Of a stretch of DNA of 57,579 nt, positions 20,522 through 28,756 are shown piece after piece. This stretch comes from Phytophthora sp. 'mugwort' (Eukaryota > Oomycota > Peronosporomycetes > Peronosporales > Peronosporaceae). The translations under genes were made by a program, and so were the position numbers. The stretch spans positions 1-57,579 of the forward strand of contig JAUCEF010000101.1 in assembly GCA_033558025.1 (NCBI GenBank), read 5' to 3'. Below the pieces are notes generated by a model, which saw only the letters and a program-made list of their open reading frames with translations, was not told the DNA's origin and did not search any database. How positions within the stretch are numbered: the first letter of the stretch is position 1; every line of letters starts with the position of its first letter.

Positions 20522-20821
20522 TTACCAACTATATTTAGAAATACCGGGTAAAAACCCTTTTGATGCTAATTTACGTAATTGGATTCTGGATATTTTAAAT
20601 AAACGATAAATACTTTTAGAACGTCCAGTTAAAACACACACATTTTTAATTCTAGTAATTGATGAATTTTGATGGAAAAAAAACCACTTTTGTTGTAATT
20701 TCCATCTTAAATTTTTTTCAATATTTAAATTTTTTGAAAGAATTTTTAAAGTTAATCTATTTTTTTCAAAATTTTTAAATAAATTACGTTGTTTAATATT
20801 TTTTTTAATTTTTTTTTGCAT
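20522..20821 (-). CDS. rps14: Ribosomal protein S14 (uS14)
   Basis: 99 residues from ATG at 20821 (MQKKIKKNIKQRN). The frame stays open further upstream through trnA and trnK, so this Met, placed after trnA, is taken as the start. The C-terminal half has the S14 signature: CVLTGRSKSIYRLFKISRIQLRKLASKGFLPG. It lacks the zinc CxxC pairs, as mitochondrial S14 usually does. It is 7 bp upstream of rps8. Confidence 0.96.
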   Translation of the reverse strand: MQKKIKKNIKQRNLFKNFEKNRLTLKILSKNLNIEKNLRWKLQQKWFFFHQNSSITRIKNVCVLTGRSKSIYRLFKISRIQLRKLASKGFLPGISKYSW

Positions 20822-20847
20822 AAAATTATATTTAAGAAAGATAAATA

Positions 20848-20920
20848 TGGAGATAATCGGATTCGAACCGATAACATTATATTTGCAAAACATACTTTCT
20901 ACCAGTTGAAATATATCCCC
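20848..20920 (-). tRNA. trnA(ugc): tRNA-Ala (UGC)
   Basis: Acceptor GGGGATA pairs with TATCTCC. Anticodon stem TATGT/ATATA encloses TTTGCAA, giving TGC. T arm ATCGG-TTCGAAT-CCGAT. Confidence 0.92.
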
Positions 20921-20922
20921 AA

Positions 20923-20995
20923 TAAGTGTATTGGGATTTGAACCCAAGACCATCAGATTAAAAGTCCGGTGCTCTACCAGCTGAGCTATACACTT
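20923..20995 (-). tRNA. trnK(uuu): tRNA-Lys (UUU)
   Basis: Acceptor AAGTGTA pairs with TACACTT. The anticodon loop CTTTTAA gives TTT. D arm GCTC...GAGC is perfect. It is two bases from trnA. Confidence 0.94.
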
Positions 20996-21005
20996 ATTTA
21001 AAAAA

Positions 21006-21398
21006 TTAATTAATTCTTATAAAAATTTTATTTAATAATAAAAATTTTTTATTTAAAATATAATTAATTTTTTGTTTTAATATTTTATTAAAAATTGAAG
21101 TTTTTTGTATTTTAATATTTTGATTTTTTTTATAAATAGATAATTTTTTTGTTATAAATAACTCAAAATTAAAACAAAAAGTTTTATAAGAATTATTAAA
21201 AAAATAAATAATATTATTTTTTTCAAAATTAATTTGATTTTTTTTTTTATTATCAAAAATTATTTTTTTTTTTCTAAATTTTAAATTATAACAAATTTTA
21301 GGTAAAAAAAAATAAGTAATAAAAAAATAAAAATTAAAAAAAAAAAATAAAAACCAAGAAACTTGATTAAAAAATGAAAATTGATCGAATTGTGGCAT
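21006..21398 (-). CDS. atp8: ATP synthase F0 subunit 8
   Basis: 130 residues. The N-terminus MPQFDQFSFFNQVSWFLFFF is the classic Atp8 (Ymf19) start, followed by a single membrane segment to about residue 33 and a long basic tail. Atp8 is part of the peripheral/F0 region of complex V in the inner membrane. The tail beyond residue 40 is AT-driven and poorly conserved. It is 10 bp upstream of trnK and follows orf222. Confidence 0.9.
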   Translation of the reverse strand: MPQFDQFSFFNQVSWFLFFFFNFYFFITYFFLPKICYNLKFRKKKIIFDNKKKNQINFEKNNIIYFFNNSYKTFCFNFELFITKKLSIYKKNQNIKIQKTSIFNKILKQKINYILNKKFLLLNKIFIRIN

Positions 21399-21459
21399 AA
21401 TTTTATAATAAATTTTTATTTCTTCAACATATATTTTTCTTGAAAGAACACTTTTATTT

Positions 21460-22128
21460 TTATTTTATTTTAAAATTATTATTTTTTATTTTTTGATTTT
21501 GAATAATAGTTTGAATATAAGAAAGTCTTGAAAATTCTTTTTTTGATTTTTTAAATATATTTAAATTATTAACTTTAAAATTTAAATATTTTAATTTATA
21601 ACAATTAATTAAACGTGTTGAATTAATTCTTCTTTTATAGAAACCTTTTTTATTATATTTATTAAAATAAAATTTTTTTTTATAATTTAAAGCATTATTT
21701 AAATTAATAGGTTTTATAGAAAAAATAAATCCTAAAATTGAAATAAAAATTTTTTTATTATTCCAATTTCCACCAAGTAAACGACCTTTTATTGAATTAT
21801 TTTTTTTTATTAAAATATTTTGAAGCATTATTTTATTAAATTGATGTAATATATTATAAGTTAAATCATAATTAAATAATATAATATTTTCATATTTTAT
21901 AGCAATTGTTGAAATTTTATCTATTTTTATTAAAGTAAAAGGTAAATAAATGTTTTCATAATTATTAAATTCAATTACATAAGATTCTAAATTTAAATTA
22001 TTAAATAAAATTGGATTTTCAAATAAAATATTTTTTAATTTAAATTTTTTTTTTTTTAAATAATTATTTTTTAAAAATTGTTGATAATTTGATAAATTAT
22101 TTGTTTTTTGTTTTTTTAATTTTTTCAT
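21460..22128 (-). CDS. orf222, basic protein, possibly S1-domain ribosomal protein
   Basis: 222 residues, very basic (Lys, Asn), no membrane segment. The part at about 110-145 (IKGRLLGGNWNNKKIFISIL, then GFIFSIKPINL) resembles the end of an S1 RNA-binding fold (G-x-V-x-GG...V-x-x-G-F-x-x-P), and about 45-85 could be a preceding S1-like strand set. This suggests a diverged rps1, but the match is weak. Comparable hypothetical ORFs of about 200-220 aa are known near atp8 or rpl16 in oomycete mtDNA. It lies between trnI(cau) and atp8 in the ribosomal protein cluster. Confidence 0.6.
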   Translation of the reverse strand: MKKLKKQKTNNLSNYQQFLKNNYLKKKKFKLKNILFENPILFNNLNLESYVIEFNNYENIYLPFTLIKIDKISTIAIKYENIILFNYDLTYNILHQFNKIMLQNILIKKNNSIKGRLLGGNWNNKKIFISILGFIFSIKPINLNNALNYKKKFYFNKYNKKGFYKRRINSTRLINCYKLKYLNFKVNNLNIFKKSKKEFSRLSYIQTIIQNQKIKNNNFKIK

Positions 22129-22149
22129 TTAAAATAAAAATTTTTTAAT

Positions 22150-22223
22150 TAGGCCTAGTAGGATTTGAACCTACAACTATACCGTTATGAGCGGTATGCT
22201 CTAACCAATTAAACTATAAGCCT
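22150..22223 (-). tRNA. trnI(cau): tRNA-Ile (CAU, lysidine type)
   Basis: Acceptor AGGCTTA pairs with TAGGCCT. Anticodon arm TACCG-CTCATAA-CGGTA. It closely resembles plant mitochondrial trnI(cau), including ACCGCTCATAACGGT and the T arm, so C34 is expected to be modified to lysidine to read AUA. Assignment among the three CAU tRNAs is by resemblance. Confidence 0.8.
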
Positions 22224-22225
22224 AA

Positions 22226-22630
22226 TTATTTATAAATAAATTTTGTTTTAACCGGCAATTTATTAGAACCCGCTTTTAAAACTTTTTTTGCATTTTCTAA
22301 TGAAATACCGCTAATTTCATATAAAATTTGACCTTTTTTAACTTTAGCAACCCAAAAAGAAACAGCACCTTTTCCTTTACCCATACGATTTTCTGTAGGT
22401 TTTGCTGTTACAGGTGTATCTGGAAAAACACGAATCCAAAGAAATCCTAATCGTTTCATTTTTCGAATAATTATTCGACGAGTTGCTTCTATTTGTCTTG
22501 ATGTTAAACGTGTTTCTTTTAAAACTTTAATAGCATATTTACCATAAACAATATTATTACCTTTTGTTGTTTTACCTGTAAGTTTACTTTTAAATTGTTT
22601 TTTATATTTAGTTTTTTTTGGAAATAACAT
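22226..22630 (-). CDS. rpl16: Ribosomal protein L16 (uL16)
   Basis: 134 residues, full family length. Characteristic blocks: MLFPKKTKYKKQFK, SRQIEATRRII, KMKRLGFLWIRVFPDTPVTAKPTENRMGKGKG, and WVAKVKKGQILYEI. A large-subunit protein near the A-site tRNA. Its first 23 bases overlap the end of rps3, and it ends two bases before trnI(cau). Confidence 0.98.
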   Translation of the reverse strand: MLFPKKTKYKKQFKSKLTGKTTKGNNIVYGKYAIKVLKETRLTSRQIEATRRIIIRKMKRLGFLWIRVFPDTPVTAKPTENRMGKGKGAVSFWVAKVKKGQILYEISGISLENAKKVLKAGSNKLPVKTKFIYK

Positions 22631-23438
22631 AATTAGTATTTTTAATTCTTTGTTTTTTTAAAAATTTAGAATTTAATGTAGTTTTTAGTGGTTTAAAAAA
22701 AATCCATAATTTAATACTACAAATACCCGATGGTGTTTTAAATTCATTAAAATGATATTTAATATCATATTCTAAAGTATTTAATGGTATTTTTCCTTTT
22801 TGAAAAATTAGTTTTTTTTTACGTTTTGATTTATTTAAACGACCTTTAAATTGTAAACGATAACCAATAAAATTAGAAAATATTTTAAAAAATTCTTGAA
22901 GCATATTATCAATATTATTAATAAATTTTTTATGTGTTTTTTTTTTTTCTAATGTTTGTTTAATATAAAAAGTTATAATATTTATATTTTTAGTATAAAA
23001 AGCATAACTAAAATTATAAATCATTTTTTTAACATTTTTATTAATTCGATTATTTTTTCTTATTTTATCAAAAATTCTTTTTAAATTTTTTCGTAATTTA
23101 ATTAATTCAAAAAATTGGACATTTTTGATAAATAATTTAATATTATTATTAATATAATATATATTTAAATATTTAATAATTTGATTATAAGATAATTTAT
23201 AATATTTTTTTGCATTTTTTTGAATATAAACATATATATTTATATTATTTGATGTTTTTACTATATTTATATCTATTAATTTTAAATTTTTATAATTAAA
23301 AATATTTTGAAAATATTTTTTAATTTCTAAATCAAAATGCAATAAATTAGAATACTCATTATTATTAACAATCCATTGGGAATCCCAATTTTTTTTTTTA
23401 TTTAATCTTAAACTAATTGGTATAATTTTTTGACCCAT
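22608..23438 (-). CDS. rps3: Ribosomal protein S3 (uS3)
   Basis: 276 residues. The N-terminus MGQKIIPISLRLNKKKNWDS is typical (MGQKxxPxxxRL...W.S). The C-terminal domain has IGYRLQFKGRLNKSKRKKK, equivalent to the bacterial GRLxGAExAR region, and a short end block TPSGICSIKLWIF. The middle is long and AT-driven, as in many protist mtDNAs. It is between rps19 and rpl16, the bacterial S10-operon order. Confidence 0.93.
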   Translation of the reverse strand: MGQKIIPISLRLNKKKNWDSQWIVNNNEYSNLLHFDLEIKKYFQNIFNYKNLKLIDINIVKTSNNINIYVYIQKNAKKYYKLSYNQIIKYLNIYYINNNIKLFIKNVQFFELIKLRKNLKRIFDKIRKNNRINKNVKKMIYNFSYAFYTKNINIITFYIKQTLEKKKTHKKFINNIDNMLQEFFKIFSNFIGYRLQFKGRLNKSKRKKKLIFQKGKIPLNTLEYDIKYHFNEFKTPSGICSIKLWIFFKPLKTTLNSKFLKKQRIKNTNYVISKKN

Positions 23439-23441
23439 AAT

Positions 23442-23678
23442 TTATTTTTTTTTTTTATATATATGTTTTTTTCGTGTATTAATAAATTCACCAAATTTAA
23501 AACCAATCATTTTATCATTTATTTCCAAATTAATAAATATTTTACCATTATAAATACTTACAGAATGATTACTATATTCAGGTAATATTGTTAAATTTTT
23601 ATTAGTTATTTTTATCCATTGTTTTTTTTTTAATAAATTAACTTTAAAAAATGGACCTTTATATTTACTTCTAGACAT
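23442..23678 (-). CDS. rps19: Ribosomal protein S19 (uS19)
   Basis: 78 residues. Start MSRSKYKGPFF, then TILPEYSNHSVSIYNGKIFI (bacterial TI.P...G...VYNGK.F.PV) and KFGEFINTRKKHIYKKKK (bacterial KLGEF..TR.F.GH). Three bases separate it from both rpl2 and rps3. Confidence 0.95.
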   Translation of the reverse strand: MSRSKYKGPFFKVNLLKKKQWIKITNKNLTILPEYSNHSVSIYNGKIFINLEINDKMIGFKFGEFINTRKKHIYKKKK

Positions 23679-23681
23679 AAT

Positions 23682-24487
23682 TTATTTAATAATTAATTTT
23701 TTTTTTGTTTTTTTACGTGTAGGCTTTCCTTTAGTTATTTTACCTTGTGGTGTTACAGAAGGTCGCCCTCCACTTGTTTTACCCTCACCACCACCATGTG
23801 GATGATCGACAGGATTTTTTGCTACACCACGTACAGAAGGTCGTCTATTTAACCAACGTGAACGCCCAGCTTTACCTAATTTAATTTTTTTATGATTAAT
23901 ATTAGATACAACACCTAATGTTGCATAACAAGTTAATAAAATTAATTTTAATTCACCAGAATTTAAACGAATTCGAGCGTATTTATTATCAATTTTTTGA
24001 ATTAATTGTGCAGATGTTCCAGCACTTCTTATTAATTTTCCTCTAGATTTTGGATATAAACTAATATTATGAATTAAACTACCAATTGGTATATTTTGTA
24101 ATGGTAAAGCATTACCTACTTTTAATTCAGCATTAGGTGAACTTTTTATATATTGATTAATTTTTAAACCTTCCGGTGCTAAAATTAAATAAGATTTAGA
24201 ATTGTTTTTAATATAAGCGATATTTGCGGAACGATTAGGATCATATAAAATTTTAATAATATAACCTTCAATATTTTTAGATCTATTAAAATCAATTATT
24301 CTATATAAACGTTTATGTCCACCACCGCGATGTTTTATAGTTATTTTACCTTGATTATTTTTACCATTAGCACGTTGAAAACCTTTTGTTAAAGATTTAA
24401 TTTAAAAATTTTAGTTAAATTATCTTTTTTTAATAAAAATGTTTGACGTTGTGATGGTGTTATAGGTTTTATTTTTTTTTCTATCAT
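23682..24487 (-). CDS. rpl2: Ribosomal protein L2 (uL2), with one apparent frameshift
   Basis: About 268 residues once a single-base gap is allowed. From ATG at 24487 (MIEKKIKPITPSQRQ) the frame holds for about 29 codons and then breaks at an A run (T run 24401-24403 on the + strand) that is one base short. After it the frame reads LTKGFQRANGKN and continues through RLYR, the GRPSVRGVAKNPVDHPHGGG block near 23770-23840, and the end GKPTRKKTKKKL. The DHPHGGGEG motif is the peptidyl-transferase-proximal L2 signature with the key His. The break is most likely a homopolymer sequencing error. It heads the rpl2-rps19-rps3-rpl16 cluster and diverges from rps13. Confidence 0.93.
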
Positions 24488-24515
24488 TTTATATGGTATA
24501 TAGATAAAATCTATT

Positions 24516-24929
24516 ATGTTATATATTTTTAATAAAACAATTTCAGATTCAAAAAGTATTTTATATTCATTAACTATATTATATGGTATTAATGAATTTC
24601 AATCCAAGAAAATTTGTAAAAATATAGGAATTAATCCTCAAATCACCCTTAATAAACTTAAAAACAACCATGTAAACCGACTGGTTAATTATATTAATAA
24701 AAATTTAAAAGTTGAACAACTTTTAAAAAAAATTAAAACTGAAAGATTAAATGAATTAGTAGAAATTAAAAGTAATCGTGGAATTAGACAAAGTCAGGGA
24801 TTACCTGTTAGAGGACAACGTACTCATACAAATTCAAAAACATCTAAAAAATTAAAAAAAATTTTTATTCAAAAACGTATTTCACGTAATAAACGACCAT
24901 TTAAAAGTCAAAAAAAAAAAAAAAGATAA
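24516..24929 (+). CDS. rps13: Ribosomal protein S13 (uS13)
   Basis: 137 residues. The middle has YGINEFQSKKICKNIGI (helix-turn-helix of S13), and the C-terminus has the signature RGIRQSQGLPVRGQRTHTNSKT, followed by a basic tail. It contacts tRNA in the small-subunit head. Only 28 bp separate it from the divergent rpl2 start, so a bidirectional promoter region must be very compact. rps11 follows 12 bp downstream. Confidence 0.97.
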   Translation: MLYIFNKTISDSKSILYSLTILYGINEFQSKKICKNIGINPQITLNKLKNNHVNRLVNYINKNLKVEQLLKKIKTERLNELVEIKSNRGIRQSQGLPVRGQRTHTNSKTSKKLKKIFIQKRISRNKRPFKSQKKKKR

Positions 24930-24941
24930 AGTTATTATTCT

Positions 24942-25355
24942 ATGAATAAAAATAAATATAATTTTAAAAATAAATTTAAAAAAAAAATAAATTTAAAAAA
25001 AAAAAATCCTTTAATTTTAACAAATTTACATATTACAGCAAATTTAAAAAATACTATTATAAGTTTAACAACTTATAAAGGAAATCTTTTAAAACAATGG
25101 TCTACAAAATCATTAAAAAAAACACGTTTTAAAAAAAATACACCATATAATGTTCAATTAATTGTATATAAAATTAATAAATATCTTCAATTAAAAAAAA
25201 TAAAAAAATTAAAAATTTATTTACATGGTACTGGTTTAGGTCGATATAATGTTTTAAAAAATATAAAAAATAAAAAAATTAAAATAAAATATATTTTAGA
25301 TAAAACAACAAAACCTTTTAATGGTTGTAGATTAAAAAAACAAAAAAGACGTTAA
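24942..25355 (+). CDS. rps11: Ribosomal protein S11 (uS11)
   Basis: 137 residues. After a basic start of about 25 residues come LTNLHITANLKNTIISLT, the S11 strand set, and later YLHGTGLGRYNVLKNI (bacterial KGPGPGRE.A) and the C-terminal DKTTKPFNGCRLKKQKRR (bacterial DVTPIPHNGCRPPKRRR). The rps13-rps11 order is bacterial and common in stramenopile mtDNA. Confidence 0.96.
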   Translation: MNKNKYNFKNKFKKKINLKKKNPLILTNLHITANLKNTIISLTTYKGNLLKQWSTKSLKKTRFKKNTPYNVQLIVYKINKYLQLKKIKKLKIYLHGTGLGRYNVLKNIKNKKIKIKYILDKTTKPFNGCRLKKQKRR

Positions 25356-25364
25356 TTTTAATAT

Positions 25365-25449
25365 GGATAGGTGATCGAGTGGTTTAAGGTGTCAGTCTTG
25401 AAAACTGAAGTATGTAATAATACCGTGGGTTCAAATCCCACTCTATCCT
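25365..25449 (+). tRNA. trnS(uga): tRNA-Ser (UGA)
   Basis: Class II tRNA of 85 nt. Acceptor GGATAGG pairs with TCTATCC. Anticodon arm TCAGT-CTTGAAA-ACTGA gives TGA, for UCN codons. It follows rps11 by 9 bp. Confidence 0.94.
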
Positions 25450-25453
25450 TTAA

Positions 25454-25524
25454 AAGCTAGAGACGGATTCGAACCGTCATTAAAGGATTTGCAGTCCTTT
25501 ACATTACCTTTATGTTATCTAGCC
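25454..25524 (-). tRNA. trnC(gca): tRNA-Cys (GCA)
   Basis: Acceptor GGCTAGA pairs with TCTAGCT. Anticodon arm AAGGA-CTGCAAA-TCCTT gives GCA. T arm GACGG-TTCGAAT-CCGTC. It is on the opposite strand to its neighbour trnS(uga), four bases away. Confidence 0.94.
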
Positions 25525-25541
25525 AAAATAAATTATATTAT

Positions 25542-25745
25542 ATGAATAAAAATAAAAAATTTTTTACCTATAAAAATAAAATTATTTTAACAAATGGATC
25601 TTCTTTAAAAATAACATCTATTAAGTATTTAAAAAATTATCAATTAAATTTAAGAATTTTTAAAGAAACAGATATTATTACAAATACAAATATCAATTTA
25701 AATAAAAGTAAATTAAATTTTATAAAAAAAAATAAATTAAATTAA
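25542..25745 (+). CDS. orf67, possible ribosomal protein L31 (bL31)
   Basis: 67 residues from ATG at 25542; an earlier in-frame ATG at 25512 lies inside trnC and is discounted. It is small and basic, with KNKIILTNGSSLKITSIKYL near residues 12-31, which resembles the core (DGS-hydrophobic-beta) of mitochondrial L31-type proteins encoded in some stramenopile mtDNAs. It has no CxxC zinc motif. The assignment is tentative; size, charge and position after rps13-rps11 support a ribosomal protein. Confidence 0.5.
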   Translation: MNKNKKFFTYKNKIILTNGSSLKITSIKYLKNYQLNLRIFKETDIITNTNINLNKSKLNFIKKNKLN

Positions 25746-25756
25746 TTTATATTTAT

Positions 25757-26479
25757 TTAAATATATTGAAATATAAATAAATATTTCAAAAAAAAAAAAA
25801 AGATAAAATAAATTAATATAAAATTAAATATATCTGGTGGTGTAATTAAAGCACTCAATAATATTATTTTTAAATAAAAGAATTTTCTTAAATTAATAAT
25901 TATTTTAATTTTTAAAATATTATTTGATATAAAAAAAAATAAAGAAAAAAAATAAATAAATATTATAAATATATAAATAAAAGAAGAAAAAATAAAATCA
26001 AAATAATTATCAATTTTTGGTTCAAAATAAATTGTTAAAAGATATAAATTTGAAAAATTTAAATTTAATAAAAAATCCCAAATATGTGGAATAATATTAG
26101 TAAAAATAAATTTTATTATAAAAAAATTAAAAATTATAAAAAAAATATAAAATTTTATAAAAATAAAATTTTCAAATTTATATAAACCTTTTGATAAAAA
26201 AAACCAAAATAATAAAAAACTTAATTGAATTGTTATAAAAGTTGTTATGAAAATTGCTATAAAAATATTAGTAATAAAAATTTCAGTAATATTAGTAAAA
26301 ATAAAATATTTTAACATATTTTTATTAAGTAAATTATTAACTAATAAATATATTAATTGATCAGAAAAATAATATGAAATTATAAAAAGATAAAAAAAAG
26401 TGATTAAAAGTATAAAAAAATTATATTTTAATTCAAATAAATGTAATTGTAAATAAGTTATTATTTTTTTTTTTTTCAT
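25757..26479 (-). CDS. tatC: Twin-arginine translocase subunit TatC (MttB/Ymf16)
   Basis: 240 residues with about six hydrophobic spans. The N-terminal LQLHLFELKYN matches the TatC HLxELRxR block, a Glu (NITEIF) follows the first long loop, a second loop carries FEPKIDNYFD, and the C-terminal ALITPPDIFN is the TatC TPPD motif. In mitochondria of jakobids, plants and stramenopiles it moves folded proteins such as the Rieske iron-sulfur protein. It converges with orf67 (11 bp apart) and diverges from trnL(uaa). Confidence 0.93.
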   Translation of the reverse strand: MKKKKIITYLQLHLFELKYNFFILLITFFYLFIISYYFSDQLIYLLVNNLLNKNMLKYFIFTNITEIFITNIFIAIFITTFITIQLSFLLFWFFLSKGLYKFENFIFIKFYIFFIIFNFFIIKFIFTNIIPHIWDFLLNLNFSNLYLLTIYFEPKIDNYFDFIFSSFIYIFIIFIYFFSLFFFISNNILKIKIIINLRKFFYLKIILLSALITPPDIFNFILIYFIFFFFLKYLFIFQYI

Positions 26480-26497
26480 ATATTTAAAAAAATATTA

Positions 26498-26580
26498 GCC
26501 TACTTGGTGAAATTGGTAAACACGATAGATTTAAAATCTGTTCCCTTTTAGGGTTATTGGTTCAAGTCCAATAGTAGGTA
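26498..26580 (+). tRNA. trnL(uaa): tRNA-Leu (UAA)
   Basis: Class II tRNA of 83 nt. Acceptor GCCTACT pairs with AGTAGGT. Anticodon arm ATAGA-TTTAAAA-TCTGT gives TAA. T arm ATTGG-TTCAAGT-CCAAT. No intron. Confidence 0.94.
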
Positions 26581-26588
26581 TTTTTATT

Positions 26589-26671
26589 ATCAAAGTGGTG
26601 AAATTGGTAAACACGTTACACTTAGGATGTAAAGCTTAAAAGCGTTAAGGGTTCAAATCCCTTCTTTGATA
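26589..26671 (+). tRNA. trnL(uag): tRNA-Leu (UAG)
   Basis: Class II tRNA of 83 nt. Acceptor ATCAAAG pairs with CTTTGAT. Anticodon arm TTACA-CTTAGGA-TGTAA gives TAG for CUN codons. Tandem with trnL(uaa), 8 bp apart; the D arms are nearly identical. Confidence 0.94.
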
Positions 26672-26753
26672 TTACTATAATAATATATTTTAAATAAAAT
26701 ATATCTTTTTAGTGAAAATAAATTTATATTTTATTTAATTTTTTATCATTAAA

Positions 26754-28756
26754 ATGATTAATATATATATTAACAATATCGAATTAAAAGTTAATAAAAA
26801 TTTAACAGTTTTACAAGCATGTAATAATTTTAAATTCAAATCCCTAAATTCTGTTTTCAAGAGAATTTACAAATTGCCGGTAATTGTCGTATGTGTTTAG
26901 TTGAAATCGAAAATTCCCCTAACCTGTAGCTTCATGTGCAATGCCTTTAATACCAAATATGAAAATATTTACTAATACTCCTTTAGTACAAAAAGCACGT
27001 GAAAGTGTATTAGAATTTCTTTTAATAAATCATCCATTAGATTGTCCTATTTGTGATCAAGCGTCAGAATGTGATTTACAAGATCAAACAATGATTTTTG
27101 GATCGGATCGTAGTCGTTTTTTTTTAAAAAACGTGGCGTTGAAGATAAATATTGTGGTCCTTTTATTAAAACAATTATGACAAGATGTATTCATTGTACA
27201 CGTTGTGTACGTTTTGCTAATGAAATTTGTGGAATTGACGGTTTAGGTACAACAGGTCGTGGTAATAAAACTGAAATTAATTTTTATTCTTCAAATATTT
27301 TTAAATCCGAATTTTCTGGTAATTTAGTAGATTTATGTCCTGTTGGTGCATTAACTTCTAAACCCTATACTTTTAAAGCACGTTCTTGGGAATTAAAAAA
27401 AAAAGAGGGTATTGCTATTTTAGATAGTATTGGTTCAAATATTAAAATTGATATTTTTAATAATGAAATTATACGTATTTTACCTAAAACTAATTTTAAT
27501 ATTAATAAAGAATGGATATCAGATAAAACAAGATATTTTTTTGATAGTTTAAAATATCAACGATTAAAATATCCATTATTAAAAGATAATCAAAACAATT
27601 TTCATAGGATTTCTTGGTTAGATGCTCTAAATATTATTAATAAAAAATTGATAATTACAGATAGTTTTAATGCTAAAAGTATTATTGGTGATTTAACTGA
27701 TTTAGAATCTCTTTTTTTATTAAAAAAAAATTTAAATAAATTAGGAATTTCAAATGTAAATTATGAACAATTTTTAAAAAATCGACAAATTAAGATAAAT
27801 TCTGATTTAGCTTCAAATTTTTTATTTAATAATACTTTAAAATCTATTGAAGAATCTGATGTTTGTTTAATAATTGGTAGTGATATTCGTCAAGAAGGTT
27901 CTATTTTAAATATTCATTTAATTAATCGTTTAAAAAAAGGAAATTTTAAAATAGCATATATCGGTAATAAAATTAATTTTACTTATCCAGTAAAACATTT
28001 AGGATTAACTTTTAAAACTTTAATAAATATTATTTTAGGAAAACATGTATTTTGTAAACAATTAAAAAAAGCAAAAAAACCTTTAATTATTATAGGTAGT
28101 AATATTTTAAATCAAAAAAATGGTTTTTTTTTATTATCAAAATTAAAAAATTTATCATTTATTAACCATAATATTAATTTCTTTAATTTTCAAACTTCTT
28201 TAATTAATTTTTTTGAAATTACTTTTCCAAAATCATTAAATATGTTAAATAATTCAAAATTATATTATTTATTTAATACAAATTTACAAAATAAATTAAA
28301 ATAACTAAAAATAGTTTTGTTATTTATCAAGGACATCATTTTACTAAAGATGCTCAAAATTCAAATCTAATTTTACCTGGATTAACTTTTTTAGAAAAAA
28401 ATGGAATGTATATTAATTTAGAAGGTTTTATTCAAAAAAATGAACAAATTTTAAATGTAAATATAGAACAACGTAAAGATTCTATAATTTATAGAAATCT
28501 TTATAAATTTTTATTAAATAAAAATCAATCTAAATCAGAAGCTTTTTTAAAAATTAAAGATATTTTACCTTATTTATTAAAAAAAAAAATAAAAATTATT
28601 TATAATTTTAGTTTTAATAAAAAATTTTTAAAAATTAATATTAATTTTTTAGATTCATTAATTAAAAATAATTATTATACAAATATATTAGAACAATATT
28701 CAAAAATATTGATTAATTCTAATAAAATTTTCAAAAATCAATCAAAATTATTATGA
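26754..28756 (+). CDS. nad11: NADH dehydrogenase subunit 11 (NADH-quinone oxidoreductase 75-kDa type), with four apparent frameshifts
   Basis: Full-length nad11 from ATG at 26754 to TGA at 28754-28756, about 667 residues if joined. Single missing bases at about 26838, 26927, 27131 and 28301 break the frame; the last is shown to be an error by the inverted copy, which has five A instead of four. Seen in the frames: the [2Fe-2S] start with [10 protein letters not shown] and SCAMP, the [15 protein letters not shown] cluster, the [4Fe-4S] motif [11 protein letters not shown]...[15 protein letters not shown], and a long molybdopterin-like C-terminal domain. It feeds electrons through complex I. 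The TGA stop overlaps the nad1 ATG (ATGA). Confidence 0.9.
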
